From Desulfobacter sp. (GTDB taxonomy: Bacteria; Desulfobacterota; Desulfobacteria; Desulfobacterales; Desulfobacteraceae), in NCBI GenBank assembly GCA_028768545.1, contig CP054838.1, positions 449,501 to 513,500 on the forward strand: 64,000 nucleotides of DNA, written 5' to 3'. Shown piece by piece: positions 23,366 through 33,810 of this stretch. Under the pieces are notes generated by a model. That model saw only the letters and a program-made list of their open reading frames with translations, did not search any database and was not told where the DNA came from. Every line of letters starts with the position of its first letter. Positions within the stretch are counted from its first letter, which is position 1. The position numbers and the translations under genes are program-made.

Positions 23366-24549
23366 ACATGAAACGCTTTTTGTCCGGATGTATTTGCGCA
23401 GCTTTTCTGGGCGGTATTTATTTTTATTTTACAGGCCAATTGCAATGGCCCCCGGCCCTGGCCCAGAACCAGGCATCCTCCCCGGAGCAAGATTCGGCAA
23501 AAAAACCATCCATGCCCTTGGCCCAGGTAACGGTCTATACGGTCAAAAGTCAGGACCTTGTATTTACAAAGGATCTCTCCGGAAGGACCTCTGCCTTTCA
23601 GGTGGCTGAAATCCGTCCCCAGGTGACCGGTATTATTTTCAAACGGCTGTTCAACGAAGGCAGTTTTGTGGAAAAAGGTCAGCAGCTCTATCAGATTGAT
23701 CCGGCCACTTACCAGGCAGCCTATGCCTCTGCGGCTGCCAGGCTGAAAAAGGCCATGGCCGATGTCAAGGCCGTGGCGCCCAAGGTGAAACGGTATACCC
23801 GGCTGGTGAAAATGGGCGGGGTGAGCGGGCAGCAATACGATGACGCCCTGGCGTCCCTGGCCCAGGCAGAGGCCGGGATTGCCGTGGCCAAGGCCAATCT
23901 GGCCACGGCAAAAATTAATTTAGACTATACAAAGGTCATCTCCCCCATATCCGGCCGCATCGGCAGATCCGCCGTCACCAAAGGCGCACTTGTGACTGCC
24001 AACCAGCCGACAGCCCTGGCCGTTGTCCAGAATCTGGACCAGATTTATGTGGATGTGAATCAGTCCAGCCAAGATCTTATTGAGCTGCGCCGTCACATAA
24101 AAGACAGGTCTGCCCCTCCCATGGCCGCCCTGTTTATGGGCAAAGAGACCACCCCCTTTGGCCTTCAAGGGCAAATCCTTTTCTCGGATGTGACCGTGGA
24201 CCAGGGCACGGGCATGGTGCAATTAAGGATATTGTTCCCCAACCCGGAAAAGGAACTGCTGCCAGGGCTTTTTGTACGGGCCCGGGTGGAGCAGTCCAGG
24301 CATGGCAACGCCATTACCATCCCCCAGCAGTCCGTGGTCCGCAGGGCTGACGGCTCTGTTTCAGCATGGGTAGTTGACAGCACAGATACGGTCATGCCCC
24401 GTGAGATCAAAGTATCCAAAGTGGTCGGGGACCAATGGCTTGTGACCTCCGGTCTTGCTCCCGGGGACCGGGTGGTGGTTGAAGGCCTCCAGAAAATCCG
24501 TCCCCAGGCAAAAGTGGCCACCGTTGAAATGACCTCTGCCAAGTCTTAA
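23362..24549 (+). CDS. RND efflux periplasmic adaptor (AcrA/MexA-like)
   Basis: Membrane fusion protein of 395 residues linking an RND pump to an outer-membrane channel. An N-terminal signal or anchor segment lacks a lipobox Cys. The biotinyl-lipoyl-like halves are visible (EIRPQVTGIIFKRLFNEGSFVEKGQQLYQID and TKVISPISGRIGRSAVTKGALV), separated by an alpha-hairpin (about 115-185). The beta-barrel and membrane-proximal parts follow (LPGLFVRARVEQ, AITIPQQSVVRRADG). Confidence 0.92.
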   Translation: MNMKRFLSGCICAAFLGGIYFYFTGQLQWPPALAQNQASSPEQDSAKKPSMPLAQVTVYTVKSQDLVFTKDLSGRTSAFQVAEIRPQVTGIIFKRLFNEGSFVEKGQQLYQIDPATYQAAYASAAARLKKAMADVKAVAPKVKRYTRLVKMGGVSGQQYDDALASLAQAEAGIAVAKANLATAKINLDYTKVISPISGRIGRSAVTKGALVTANQPTALAVVQNLDQIYVDVNQSSQDLIELRRHIKDRSAPPMAALFMGKETTPFGLQGQILFSDVTVDQGTGMVQLRILFPNPEKELLPGLFVRARVEQSRHGNAITIPQQSVVRRADGSVSAWVVDSTDTVMPREIKVSKVVGDQWLVTSGLAPGDRVVVEGLQKIRPQAKVATVEMTSAKS

Positions 24550-24733
24550 ATGATACCTCTTATGATTCTTTGAACAAAATCCTGTCCATATGCAGGGCGC
24601 ACCTTCAAGGTCTGCGCCGGGCAATGCAATACCGGAGCGTACCATAAGCCCGGATGATCGACTTTTGGCAGGGGTGTTCAGCAGCACAAAAGAGGGATGA
24701 GTTTTCATTTAATCAATAAATCAGGATAAAAAC

Positions 24734-27700
24734 ATGTCCAAATTTTTCATAGAACGACCCATTTTTGCGTGGGTCATTGCCATCGTTATCATGCTGGCCG
24801 GGCTCTTTGCCGTGCTCACCCTTCCGGTGGAGCAATACCCAAAAATTGCTCCACCCAGCGTGCAGATCTCCACAAGCTATCCCGGGGCCTCGGCCCAGGT
24901 GCTGGAGAACAGCGTCACCCAGGTGATCGAGCAGGCCCTCACCGGTATCGATCATTTAAGATATTTTTCCTCTGCCAGTGAATCCAGCGGCCAGCTGACC
25001 ATTACCCTGACCTTTGAGCCGGAAGCAGATCCGGATATCGCCCAGGTCCAGACCCAGAACAAGGTGGCCACCATCACCAACCTTCTGCCCTCGGAGGTCC
25101 AGCAGCAGGGGATCACCGTGAAGAAAACCAGCAGCAGCTTTCTGCTTTTAGTGGGGCTGTACTCCAAAGACAATACCATGACAGACCTGGATATTTCCGA
25201 TTATCTCAAGTCCAACATGGCCGATCCGCTTTCCCGGATTCAGGGGGTGGGGGATCTTGAGGTTTTCGGTGCCCAGCATGCCATGCGCATCTGGCTTTCC
25301 CCTGAAAAACTTCACTCATTTTCTCTCATGCCCGCAGATGTGATCAGATCGATCAAAGCCAGGAACGCGGACGTCACCTCCGGCCAGCTGGGCGGTGCCC
25401 CTGCGGTTCAGGGCCAGCAGCTCAACGCCGTGGTATCGGTTCAGTCCAAACTCAAGACGGTAAAAGATTTCCAGCAGATCCTGGTCAAGGTCAATTCCGA
25501 CGGATCCCAGGTGCGGCTTAAGGATATTGCCCGGGTTGAACTGGGATCGGAAAATTACAGCATCCGTTCCCGGTACAACGGCAAACCTGCCGCGGCCATG
25601 GCCATCACCCTGGCCACCGGGGCCAATGCCCTGGATACGGCAGACCGGGTCAAGGCCAGGGTTGGCGAGCTGACCCAATTTCTGCCTGCAGGGCTTGGGG
25701 TGATTTTCCCCTACGATACCACCCCCTTTATAAGGCTATCCATTCACGAGGTGGTCAAAACCCTGGTGGAGGCCATTTTTCTGGTCTTTTTTGTGATGTA
25801 TCTGTTTTTGCAGAATTTCAGGGCCACCCTCATCCCCACCATTGCCGTTCCGGTTGTGCTTCTGGGCACCTTTGGGGTGCTGTCGGCATTCGGGTTTTCC
25901 ATCAATGTGCTCTCCATGTTCGCCATGGTCCTGGCCATCGGCCTTCTGGTGGACGATGCCATTGTTGTGGTGGAAAATGTGGAAAGGGTGATGACCGAAA
26001 CAGGCCTTCCCCCCAAAGAAGCCACACAAGAGTCCATGGGACAGATCACAGGCGCCCTGGTGGGCATTGCCATGGTGCTTTCGGCTGTCTTTATCCCCAT
26101 GGCCTTTTTCAGCGGATCAACCGGCGCCATCTATCAGCAGTTTTCTTTGACCATTGTATCGGCCATGGCCCTGTCCGTGGTGGTGGCCCTGGTTCTGACC
26201 CCGGCCCTATGCGCCACCATGCTCAAGCCTGTGGCCAAGGGGCATCACCACGGAAAAAAAGGGTTCTTCGGCTGGTTTAACCGCAGCTTTGATTCAGGCA
26301 GGTCCATCTACGGCAGCAGTGTGAAATACACCACGGCCCGGGTCTTTCGTTTTCTTCTCATTTATGCTTTGATCATTGGCGGCCTGGTTTATATGTTCAA
26401 AGGCATTCCCACAGGATTTCTGCCCGATGAAGACCAGGGCATGATGATGACCATGATTTCCGCCCCCCCCGGTGCGACCCTGGAACGGACCGGAGAATCC
26501 GTCAAAAAAATGGAAAATTATTTTTTAAACCAGGAATCTGAAAATCTGGAAAGCATGTTTACGGTGACCGGGTTCAGTTTTGCCGGCCGCGGACAGAACA
26601 TGGGCATGGGATTTGTCAACCTAGAAGATTGGGATAAACGGGGACGGCCGGATCAGAAGGCCGCAGCCATTGCCCAGCGGGCCATGCAGCACTTATACGC
26701 TGTCAAGGATGCCTCTGTGTTTGCATTTATTCCCCCGCCCATCACTGAGCTTGGCAATGCAACCGGGTTTGATTTTCAGCTGGTGGACTCCGGGGGCCTG
26801 GGCCATGAAGCCCTGATGGCGGCCCGCAACCAGATGCTGGGCATGGCCTCCCAGAATCCTGAACTTGTGGGGGTCCGGCCCAACGGGCTCTCTGATTTAC
26901 CCCAGTACAAGTTGAATATTGACTATGAAAAGGCCGAAGCCCTGGGGCTGTCCACCGACAATATCACAAGCGTCCTCCAGGCCGCCTGGGGATCTGTCTA
27001 TGTCAATGACTTCATGGACAAAACCCGGGTTAAAAAGGTGTATATGCAGGGATCTGCCGATTCAAGAATGGTCCCCGCTGACATTGACCGGTGGTATGTA
27101 CGGAACAATACCGGCGAAATGGTGCCCTTTTCTTCTTTTTCCGAAGGAGAATGGTCCTTTGGCTCCCCCCGGCTGGAACGGTACAACGGTATCTCATCCA
27201 TGGAAATTTTAGGAGCACCTGCCCCGGGGGTCAGCTCGGGTGAGGCCATGGGCCTGGTTGAGGATATGGCAGCCAAGCTGCCCAAGGGCATCGGCATTGA
27301 ATGGACCGGCCTTTCCTATGAGGAACGGGCTGCAGGGTCCCAGACCGGCCTGCTCTACTCCATCTCTCTGCTCTTTGTTTTTCTCTGCCTGGCCGCCCTG
27401 TACGAAAGCTGGTCCATCCCGTTTTCAGTCATGCTCATCGTGCCCCTGGGGGTCATCGGATCTGTGATTGCCACCCAATGGGCAGGATTGAACAATGACG
27501 TTTATTTTCAGATCGGCCTGCTGACCACCGTGGGGCTGGCTGCCAAAAATGCCATCCTTATTGTGGAATTTGCCAAAGACCTTTACGAAAAGGGAGAGGA
27601 CCTTGTGACCGCCGCCGTAATTGCCTCGGAACAGCGGCTTCGGCCCATTCTCATGACCTCTTTTGCCTTTATTCTGGGGGTCACGCCCCTGGCCCTGTCC

Positions 27701-27877
27701 ACGGGTGCCGGCTCAGCCAGCCAGAATGCCATCGGCATCAGTGTCATCGGGGGGATGGTGGCTGCCACATCCCTGGCCCTTATTTTTGTACCCCTGTTCT
27801 TTGTCCTCATTGAAAAAAGAAGCAAAAAGAAAAAACAAAGCCCCAGTGCCCAAGGAGAATTGGTCAATGTTCAGTAA
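24734..27877 (+). CDS. RND-family multidrug efflux pump (AcrB/MexB-like, HAE1)
   Basis: Inner-membrane proton-driven drug exporter, 1047 residues, the usual HAE1 length. The start [17 protein letters not shown] is typical. The proton-relay acids are in [14 protein letters not shown] (about residues 405-407), and the partner lysine in [15 protein letters not shown] (about 938). The porter-domain opening [15 protein letters not shown] is present. A 184-bp gap separates it from the adaptor, and the 3' end overlaps the channel gene by 11 bp. Confidence 0.95.
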   Translation: MSKFFIERPIFAWVIAIVIMLAGLFAVLTLPVEQYPKIAPPSVQISTSYPGASAQVLENSVTQVIEQALTGIDHLRYFSSASESSGQLTITLTFEPEADPDIAQVQTQNKVATITNLLPSEVQQQGITVKKTSSSFLLLVGLYSKDNTMTDLDISDYLKSNMADPLSRIQGVGDLEVFGAQHAMRIWLSPEKLHSFSLMPADVIRSIKARNADVTSGQLGGAPAVQGQQLNAVVSVQSKLKTVKDFQQILVKVNSDGSQVRLKDIARVELGSENYSIRSRYNGKPAAAMAITLATGANALDTADRVKARVGELTQFLPAGLGVIFPYDTTPFIRLSIHEVVKTLVEAIFLVFFVMYLFLQNFRATLIPTIAVPVVLLGTFGVLSAFGFSINVLSMFAMVLAIGLLVDDAIVVVENVERVMTETGLPPKEATQESMGQITGALVGIAMVLSAVFIPMAFFSGSTGAIYQQFSLTIVSAMALSVVVALVLTPALCATMLKPVAKGHHHGKKGFFGWFNRSFDSGRSIYGSSVKYTTARVFRFLLIYALIIGGLVYMFKGIPTGFLPDEDQGMMMTMISAPPGATLERTGESVKKMENYFLNQESENLESMFTVTGFSFAGRGQNMGMGFVNLEDWDKRGRPDQKAAAIAQRAMQHLYAVKDASVFAFIPPPITELGNATGFDFQLVDSGGLGHEALMAARNQMLGMASQNPELVGVRPNGLSDLPQYKLNIDYEKAEALGLSTDNITSVLQAAWGSVYVNDFMDKTRVKKVYMQGSADSRMVPADIDRWYVRNNTGEMVPFSSFSEGEWSFGSPRLERYNGISSMEILGAPAPGVSSGEAMGLVEDMAAKLPKGIGIEWTGLSYEERAAGSQTGLLYSISLLFVFLCLAALYESWSIPFSVMLIVPLGVIGSVIATQWAGLNNDVYFQIGLLTTVGLAAKNAILIVEFAKDLYEKGEDLVTAAVIASEQRLRPILMTSFAFILGVTPLALSTGAGSASQNAIGISVIGGMVAATSLALIFVPLFFVLIEKRSKKKKQSPSAQGELVNVQ

Positions 27878-29432
27878 ATTATTCAATACGGTTGTTACGG
27901 CTGCCATTGCCGCCAGTCTGGTGCTCACCCAGGGCTGTTCTTTTATTCCCGAGTACCAGCGGCCGGATCTGCCCGTTGAAACGGCCTGGCCCAGTGAAGA
28001 CCAGATCCGTGAAGGCCAGCCCAGTCAAGATCAGGTCCGTGACGATGGGGTCAAAGCCCCGGCCCAGAACGGCGCAATCCAAAAGGATCCGGTGTCAAGG
28101 GATCTGGCAGATAAGACCGCCCCAGCCGGATCCAAAGAAAAAGAGGCTCTCATGCCTGCAGCGAAGATTGGCTGGCAGGCCTATTTTCTGTCCACCAACC
28201 TGCGGCAGATCATTGCCCTGGCCCTGGACCACAACCGTGATCTTAAAATTGCCCTGCTCAATATTGAACGGGCAAGGGCTGCATACAGGATAGAAAAAGC
28301 CGATACCCTGCCCGTGATTGCGGGGAGCGCCGGTGCCTCCCGCCAGGGCGTGCCCGAAGACAGCAGTGCCGCCGGAACGGCCTATACCTCTGATACCACT
28401 CTGAGCGCCAACCTTGGGCTGACCGCCTATGAACTGGACTTTTTCGGCCGGGTAAAAAGCCTGAATGAAAAGGCATTGGAGGTCTTTCTGGCCTCTGAAG
28501 AGGCGGCTTTAAGCACCCGGATTGCCCTCATCGCCCAGACCTCCGATGCCTATGTCACCCTGCTGGCCGATCAAAAACTGCTGGTGCTTGCCAGGGATAC
28601 ATTCAAGGCCCAGAAAGAGACCTATGATGTGATTAAAAAACAGTTTGAGGTGGGCTCGGCCACCCGGCTGTCCCTGGCCCAGGCCGCAACTTCCGTTGAA
28701 AGTGCCCGGGTGTCCATTGCCCAGTACACACGGCTGGTAGCCCAGGCGGAAAATGCCCTTATTCTGTTGGCCGGGCCGCAGGTGAAAGATAAGATAACGC
28801 CCGAAGAGACCATTGATGATATCAGGTTTTTGGAAAACCTGCCCCCGGGAATGCCCTCCCAGGTCCTGCTGGCACGTCCCGATATCCGGGCGGCCGAACA
28901 CAGGCTCAAGGCCTCAAATGCAGACATCGGAGCGGCACGGGCCGCCCTTTACCCGACCATCAGTTTGACCGGCACATTGGGATTTTCCAGCCAGAGCCTC
29001 GACGCTTTGTTTGATGTCTCCGACAGCCTTGCCTGGGGATTTGCCCCCTCTTTGTCCATTCCCATTTTCAACCGGGAGGGGCTGAATGCCAGCCTGGAAT
29101 CTGCCCGGGTCAGTGAAAAGATTGCTGCTGCAGAGTATGAAGATGCTGTCCAGACCGCTTTCAGGGAAGTGGCAGACCAGCTTGCGGCCCGGAAAACATA
29201 CAAGGATCAGCTTGACGCCCAGAATGCCTTGGTCTCGGCCACCCATGAGGCCTTTATTCTGTCCAAAGCCCGGTATGAAAACGGGGTGGACGACTTTTTG
29301 GCCGTCCTGGACTCCCAGCGTTCCCTGTTTGCAGCCCAGCAGGGGGCCATTGCGATCAGGCAGGCCTTTTTAAGTAATTTGATCCACCTTTACAAGGTCA
29401 TGGGCGGAGGACAGATCGACGGCGGGGAGTAG
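27867..29432 (+). CDS. Outer-membrane efflux lipoprotein (OprM/NodT family)
   Basis: TolC-type outer-membrane channel completing the tripartite pump. ATG 27867 follows AAGGAG by 9 bp. Lipobox LVLTQGC gives Cys24. An unusual insert (about 33-95) rich in Gln, Asp and Lys, with imperfect repeats of [14 protein letters not shown] type, precedes the normal family part ([57 protein letters not shown], and [20 protein letters not shown]). Length 521. Confidence 0.93.
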   Translation: MFSKLFNTVVTAAIAASLVLTQGCSFIPEYQRPDLPVETAWPSEDQIREGQPSQDQVRDDGVKAPAQNGAIQKDPVSRDLADKTAPAGSKEKEALMPAAKIGWQAYFLSTNLRQIIALALDHNRDLKIALLNIERARAAYRIEKADTLPVIAGSAGASRQGVPEDSSAAGTAYTSDTTLSANLGLTAYELDFFGRVKSLNEKALEVFLASEEAALSTRIALIAQTSDAYVTLLADQKLLVLARDTFKAQKETYDVIKKQFEVGSATRLSLAQAATSVESARVSIAQYTRLVAQAENALILLAGPQVKDKITPEETIDDIRFLENLPPGMPSQVLLARPDIRAAEHRLKASNADIGAARAALYPTISLTGTLGFSSQSLDALFDVSDSLAWGFAPSLSIPIFNREGLNASLESARVSEKIAAAEYEDAVQTAFREVADQLAARKTYKDQLDAQNALVSATHEAFILSKARYENGVDDFLAVLDSQRSLFAAQQGAIAIRQAFLSNLIHLYKVMGGGQIDGGE

Positions 29433-29622
29433 CCCGAAATATCCGGGTTGACCAACGTGGGGCCGGCCAATTTCACCAGGGCGATTTTTATTTAAAAACA
29501 TAGTAAAGTATTTTGTGAACCATACCGATTCTCTGATGTATATGCGTGTGTGGAAAAAGAGATCAAGGCATCGCTTTTTTTCAACTAAGGTCAGCCAGAT
29601 CACCTCAAGGAGGATCAAATTA

Positions 29623-30714
29623 ATGAAAATAAATACCTCTGAAGTTCATTATGATTCAATTTCACAATCCCGCCTCAGCCAAACCAGCCGGGCTTCGGCC
29701 TATTATCAGACCCGGGGTAAGGATACCGTGGAGATTCGGGATGAGGCCAGGTCAGAGTGGGGTTCCCGGACAAAAGTGCAGGGGACGGCGGTGGATCTGG
29801 ACGATGATCTGGAAAAAAATATCTATTTAAGCTCTGTTTTTTCCTGGGCCGCCGATACCATTGATCTGCTGGTGTCGGAATTTCAAAGCCAGGGTCAGAA
29901 GGATCTGACCCCTTCTGGCTCCCGGCAGATGGGACCGGGTGAAAACCTAAATCCCGGCAATGCCACGGCAGACACGCTTGAGGATCAGCAGATTGACTTG
30001 TACCGGGAGATGGCTTTTCAATTCAGGAAAAAGGCAGATGCCCTGAGTCCTGTGGCACGGACGGATCAGGCCTCTAAGCTGAAAAGAACCTGGCAAACGG
30101 AAACTCAAAATACCCTTGTCCGGGCAAGGGGGGTGGTTGAAACCCAGGACGGCCAGACCCTCAATTTTTCTTTGGATGTGGCCATGGAAAGAGAGTCTGC
30201 TCGTTTTTCCTATGAGACCATTCAGATGGTTGATCCCCTGGTGATCAATTTTCAGGGAACGGCTGCGCAATTGAGCGACCAAAAAATGGAATTTGACCTG
30301 AACGGAGACGGAGAGAGACAAACCATTGCCCGGCTGAAATCCGGGAGCGGATTTTTGGCCCTGGACCTGAACAATGACAAACAGATCAACAACGGCAGGG
30401 AATTGTTCGGCCCGACCACAGGAGACGGGTTCCGGGAACTGTCTTTTTACGACCAGGACCAGAATCACTGGATTGATGAAAATGATGCGGTTTACGAACA
30501 ATTGATGGTCTGGTCCATGGACGCCCATGGAGAAGATGTCCTGACCAAATTATCTGAGTCAGGCATTGGCGCCATTCACCTGGGAAACGTCTCTTCCGAT
30601 TTTTTACTTACGGGCAGTGACAACAGCGCATTGGGACAGGTTTCTTCTTCGGGTGTCGCTCTCACAGAAGAGGGGGCTGTCAGGTCCGTCCAGCAGATTG
30701 ATCTTGTGGTATAA
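29623..30714 (+). CDS. EF-hand-like calcium-binding protein of unknown function
   Basis: A 363-residue protein that I cannot name. AAGGAGGA lies just before ATG 29623. Residues 215-320 carry several Asp/Asn-rich loops (FDLNGDGERQ, LDLNNDKQINNG, YDQDQNHWIDENDA), separated by hydrophobic pieces such as FLALDLNN and NGRELFGPTTGDGF. This spacing is like the calcium-binding repeats found at the ends of large RTX- or hemolysin-type proteins. No signal peptide is seen. It stands alone between the efflux operon and a convergent gene. Confidence 0.7.
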   Translation: MKINTSEVHYDSISQSRLSQTSRASAYYQTRGKDTVEIRDEARSEWGSRTKVQGTAVDLDDDLEKNIYLSSVFSWAADTIDLLVSEFQSQGQKDLTPSGSRQMGPGENLNPGNATADTLEDQQIDLYREMAFQFRKKADALSPVARTDQASKLKRTWQTETQNTLVRARGVVETQDGQTLNFSLDVAMERESARFSYETIQMVDPLVINFQGTAAQLSDQKMEFDLNGDGERQTIARLKSGSGFLALDLNNDKQINNGRELFGPTTGDGFRELSFYDQDQNHWIDENDAVYEQLMVWSMDAHGEDVLTKLSESGIGAIHLGNVSSDFLLTGSDNSALGQVSSSGVALTEEGAVRSVQQIDLVV

Positions 30715-30744
30715 GAGGCCATGAATTTAAAATCACAGCCTTTT

Positions 30745-31200
30745 TTATGACAGCTGTTTTCGTGCCCGCAGCTTGGCGTCGATCAAATCTTTGTGACCTA
30801 AACGAAGAAGGGTTGCAAGTTTATGGGCAAAGTGATCTTCATGGGCTTCAAGGTGATTGTTCAGTAAAATAATGCGCCAGACAGATTCCATGATGTCCAT
30901 TTTTTGTTTTTCATTAAAATTGTCGTTTATAAAATGGGTATAGCGGAAAAGGTTTACGTACTCTTTGCGCTCTTTTCTGCTGTCGTTGATCAGGGTGTGA
31001 ATGTCGTTTGGGGAGATATCAAAATTTGCCACAAGTGTTTCAGCAAGATGCTCTTTTTCTTGTTCACTGCACTCACCATCTGCATAGGCTGCCTCAAGCA
31101 GCAGTACGGTCAGGGCTAAATGGGCGGTCAGCGCATCCTCATCTGTGGCGGGTGTGCTGTCCTTGCCGGTGCTGATCATTTTTTTGATTAAATCAAACAT
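30745..31200 (-). CDS. TerB-family protein
   Basis: All-helical protein of 151 residues related to the tellurite-resistance TerB family, which often has acidic metal-binding residues. Visible landmarks are ALTVLLLEAAYADGECSEQEKEHLAE and the later YTHFINDNFNEKQKMDIMESVWRI. The start at 31200 (MFDLIKKMIS) has AAGGA 13 bp upstream, which is long; an earlier start at 31281 lacks support. No other ter genes are near, so a role in tellurite resistance should not be assumed. Confidence 0.75.
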   Translation of the reverse strand: MFDLIKKMISTGKDSTPATDEDALTAHLALTVLLLEAAYADGECSEQEKEHLAETLVANFDISPNDIHTLINDSRKERKEYVNLFRYTHFINDNFNEKQKMDIMESVWRIILLNNHLEAHEDHFAHKLATLLRLGHKDLIDAKLRARKQLS

Positions 31201-31320
31201 CTTGTGTTCATATCCTTTTGAAAGGTTGAAAAATATCTTCTCTGTGATGGATTGTTTTTTACTATAAGTCCCCGGAAACAAGGGGTCAAGAGGTCTTTGG
31301 TTCGGTGCTGATCTGGCAAA

Positions 31321-31764
31321 CTAAAATTTGCGTATTAACAATACTCCCGCCGTAATGAGTGCCACCCCGAGCAGGCGCGGCCAGTTAAACGGCTGAACCG
31401 GTATGCCAAAAGAGCCAAAGTGGTCCAGAATCAGCGCCATGACCAACTGGCCTGCCACGACAAGGCAGAAGGTCAAGGTTGACCCGAGCTTTGGGGTGAG
31501 TATGATGGTGGCGGTGACGTAAAATGCGCCGAGCAGGCCTGCAAACCACAGGGTCCAATGGACATGGGAGATCTCTCGGATGGCGTTAAATTCCATTCGG
31601 CAGACCAGGCCGTAAACCAAAAGGCCCATGGTGCCCACGGCAAAAGAGATCAGAGCGGCGTAAAAAGGGTCTCCAATGGCCCGTCCCATCCTGGTATTCA
31701 TTCCAGCCTGCAGAGGGGCCAACATTCCGGCTGCAAATGCCAGCATCAGCAATAGTATTTTCAT
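31321..31764 (-). CDS. YdcZ/DUF606-family small membrane transporter-like protein
   Basis: A membrane protein of 147 residues with five hydrophobic segments, corresponding to half of a drug/metabolite transporter. Family landmarks are LAPLQAGMNTRMGRAIGDPFYAALISF and GQLVMALILDHFG followed by PRLLGVALITAGVLLIRKF. ATG 31764 is preceded by AGGAG at about 10 bp. Such proteins usually act as dimers, but a partner is not seen nearby. Confidence 0.85.
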   Translation of the reverse strand: MKILLLMLAFAAGMLAPLQAGMNTRMGRAIGDPFYAALISFAVGTMGLLVYGLVCRMEFNAIREISHVHWTLWFAGLLGAFYVTATIILTPKLGSTLTFCLVVAGQLVMALILDHFGSFGIPVQPFNWPRLLGVALITAGVLLIRKF

Positions 31765-32057
31765 GGGATATGGCTCCTGTAAATAGGGTTGAAACTCAGT
31801 ATCATATCGTTTTTGAGCGGTTGAGGCCATAAAAAAAAGATCAACCCGCCCAGGATTGTATTTCTGGGGAGGTGTATCATTTCTGTCCTGATATTTGAGG
31901 GTCTCCACTCCTTCTAGGATACAAAAGAGAAGCAAATCCATTCATAACAATCAAGATATCAGCTAAAGACAACCCATGCAATAAGGTCTTGCCCCCTCTT
32001 GATTTCAGGGGAGAGGATATATTATTGTAAGGATATATTTTTATAAAAAGGATTTCC

Positions 32058-32531
32058 ATGGGATTATCATTGCAGGATCAGCTCCTCAAAGCCGGGATTG
32101 CTGATAAAAAACAGGCTAAAAAGGCCAAACATGAAAAACGGGTTAAGCGTAAGAAAAACAAGGGAAAGAAAATTTCCCCTGAAATAAACCAAACCCAAAA
32201 GGACCAGGCGGTCCAGGCCCGGCGAAGCCAGGAACTCAACCGTCAGCTCAACCGGGAAAAAGCCAGGCTTGAAAAACTATCTCAGGTAAGACAGCTCATT
32301 GAAACCAACCGGCTGAAACTGGATAAATACGAGGCCCCCTATTATTTTAAGGTGGGCAAAAAAATTAAAAAACTTTACGTTAACGAGGATATAACCAAGA
32401 AACTCAGTCGCGGAGATTTGGCCATTGTGAGCCTTCATGGGCTGTTTGAAATTGTCCCGGGTAAGGTGGCCCAGCAGATAGCAGAGCGTGATCAAGAGGC
32501 GGTGGTCGTCTTTTACCAGGAAGATCACTAA
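32058..32531 (+). CDS. DUF2058 family (YaiL-like) protein
   Basis: Highly charged protein of 157 residues. A family-typical opening LSLQDQLLKAGIADKKQAKKAKHEKR is followed by a long Lys/Arg/Gln-rich stretch that may be helical or unstructured (about 20-85). A small C-terminal domain has the family pattern YYFKVGKKIKKLYVNEDITKKLSRGDLAIV. The E. coli relative YaiL is associated with nucleic acids or ribosomes; the exact role is unknown. It stands alone. Confidence 0.85.
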   Translation: MGLSLQDQLLKAGIADKKQAKKAKHEKRVKRKKNKGKKISPEINQTQKDQAVQARRSQELNRQLNREKARLEKLSQVRQLIETNRLKLDKYEAPYYFKVGKKIKKLYVNEDITKKLSRGDLAIVSLHGLFEIVPGKVAQQIAERDQEAVVVFYQEDH

Positions 32532-32724
32532 GCCTGGCTTGAATTGCCGGCACATCTTGTTAAACCCTTTTGTGACAGGGAGCCCATCTGATGGGGCTTG
32601 CTGTCTTGAAAAGCAGGGTATGAATATGGTATCCTAATACGATTGGACATTTTTTGCTTGGGCCGGGGCCATCCGGCACAGGCATTTTACGTTTTTATAA
32701 CCCTTTAATTTGAAAAGGACAGCC

Positions 32725-33810
32725 ATGGCATTGGTCAAAGAACGGCGAAGGACCCGGCAGATAAAGGTGGGATCCCAGGAGATCGGTTCTGATGCAAAGG
32801 TGTCGGTTCAGTCCATGACCAATACCCAGACCCAGGATGCAAAAGCCACGATTGGACAGATTCTGGCTCTGGAAAAGGCCGGGTGCGAAATTGTCCGGGT
32901 GGCAGTGCCGGATATGGATGCGGCCCGGGCCATCCGGCAGATCAAAGAGAGCATTCATATCCCTTTGATTGCCGATATCCATTTTGATTATCGACTGGCC
33001 CTGGCATCTGCGGAATCCGGGGTGGATGGGCTGAGGATCAACCCGGGAAATATCGGAGAAGAAAAAAAGATCAAGGCGGTGGTTGACTGTGCCAAAGCCC
33101 ACGGCCTGCCCATCAGGGTGGGGGTGAATGCAGGTTCCCTGGAAAAGGAGATTGCCAAAAAATACGGGGCCACCCCAATGGCCATGAAGGAGAGTGCGCT
33201 TTCCAATATCCGGATTTTGGAAAATTTAGGGTTCTACGATATAAAGGTCTCTTTAAAGGCCTCGGATGTGGAGCGGACCGTGGAAGCCTATCGCCTGCTT
33301 GCTCCCCTGACCGATGTGCCCTTTCATGTGGGGGTAACCGAGGCCGGCGGCCTTTATGCCGGCATTACCAAGTCAGCCATCGGCATTGGTATACTCCTGT
33401 CCGAGGGGATCGGGGATACCATCCGGGTCTCTTTGACCCGGGACCCTGTGGAAGAGATCAGAACCGGGTTTGAAATTTTACGGGCCCTGGGTATTCGCCA
33501 GCGTGGGCCTGAGCTGATTTCCTGCCCCACCTGCGGCCGGTGTAAAATCGATCTGTTTAAAATTGCCGAACAAACAGAAAAAGCTTTACTTGAACGGTCT
33601 GCAAGGATTAAGGTTGCTATTATGGGCTGTGCCGTCAACGGCCCCGGGGAAGCCAAGGAAGCCGATATCGGCATTGCCGGGGGAGACGGCAAGGGGATAT
33701 TGTTTAAAAAGGGAAAAGTGATCAGAAAAATTGACCAGGACTGCCTGGTGGACCAATTGCTTGAAGAAATTGATTTAATGACAAAAGATGCGGAGGATAT
33801 AAATGGGTAA
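32725..33810 (+). CDS. ispG: 4-hydroxy-3-methylbut-2-enyl diphosphate synthase
   Basis: IspG (GcpE) is the [4Fe-4S] enzyme of the MEP isoprenoid pathway, converting MEcPP to HMBPP. The iron-sulfur cysteines lie in SCPTCGRC (about 267 and 270) and MGCAVNGPGEA (about 302). The TIM-barrel part shows VQSMTNTQTQD, ADIHFDYRLAL and GLRINPGNIG. ATG 32725 has AAGGA 6 bp upstream; the upstream in-frame TTG has no such site. It overlaps proS by 8 bp. Confidence 0.96.
   Translation: MALVKERRRTRQIKVGSQEIGSDAKVSVQSMTNTQTQDAKATIGQILALEKAGCEIVRVAVPDMDAARAIRQIKESIHIPLIADIHFDYRLALASAESGVDGLRINPGNIGEEKKIKAVVDCAKAHGLPIRVGVNAGSLEKEIAKKYGATPMAMKESALSNIRILENLGFYDIKVSLKASDVERTVEAYRLLAPLTDVPFHVGVTEAGGLYAGITKSAIGIGILLSEGIGDTIRVSLTRDPVEEIRTGFEILRALGIRQRGPELISCPTCGRCKIDLFKIAEQTEKALLERSARIKVAIMGCAVNGPGEAKEADIGIAGGDGKGILFKKGKVIRKIDQDCLVDQLLEEIDLMTKDAEDING

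Noticed and set aside
24550-24733. Hairpin around GGCGCA...TGCGCC between the adaptor and pump genes
   Set aside because: The stem is imperfect and there is no T-run, so it is not a convincing terminator; a role in mRNA processing is possible but unsupported.
32570-32605. Imperfect hairpin GACAGGGAGCCC...GGGGCTTGCTGTC before ispG
   Set aside because: Mismatched arms and no T-run; no known RNA element was recognised.
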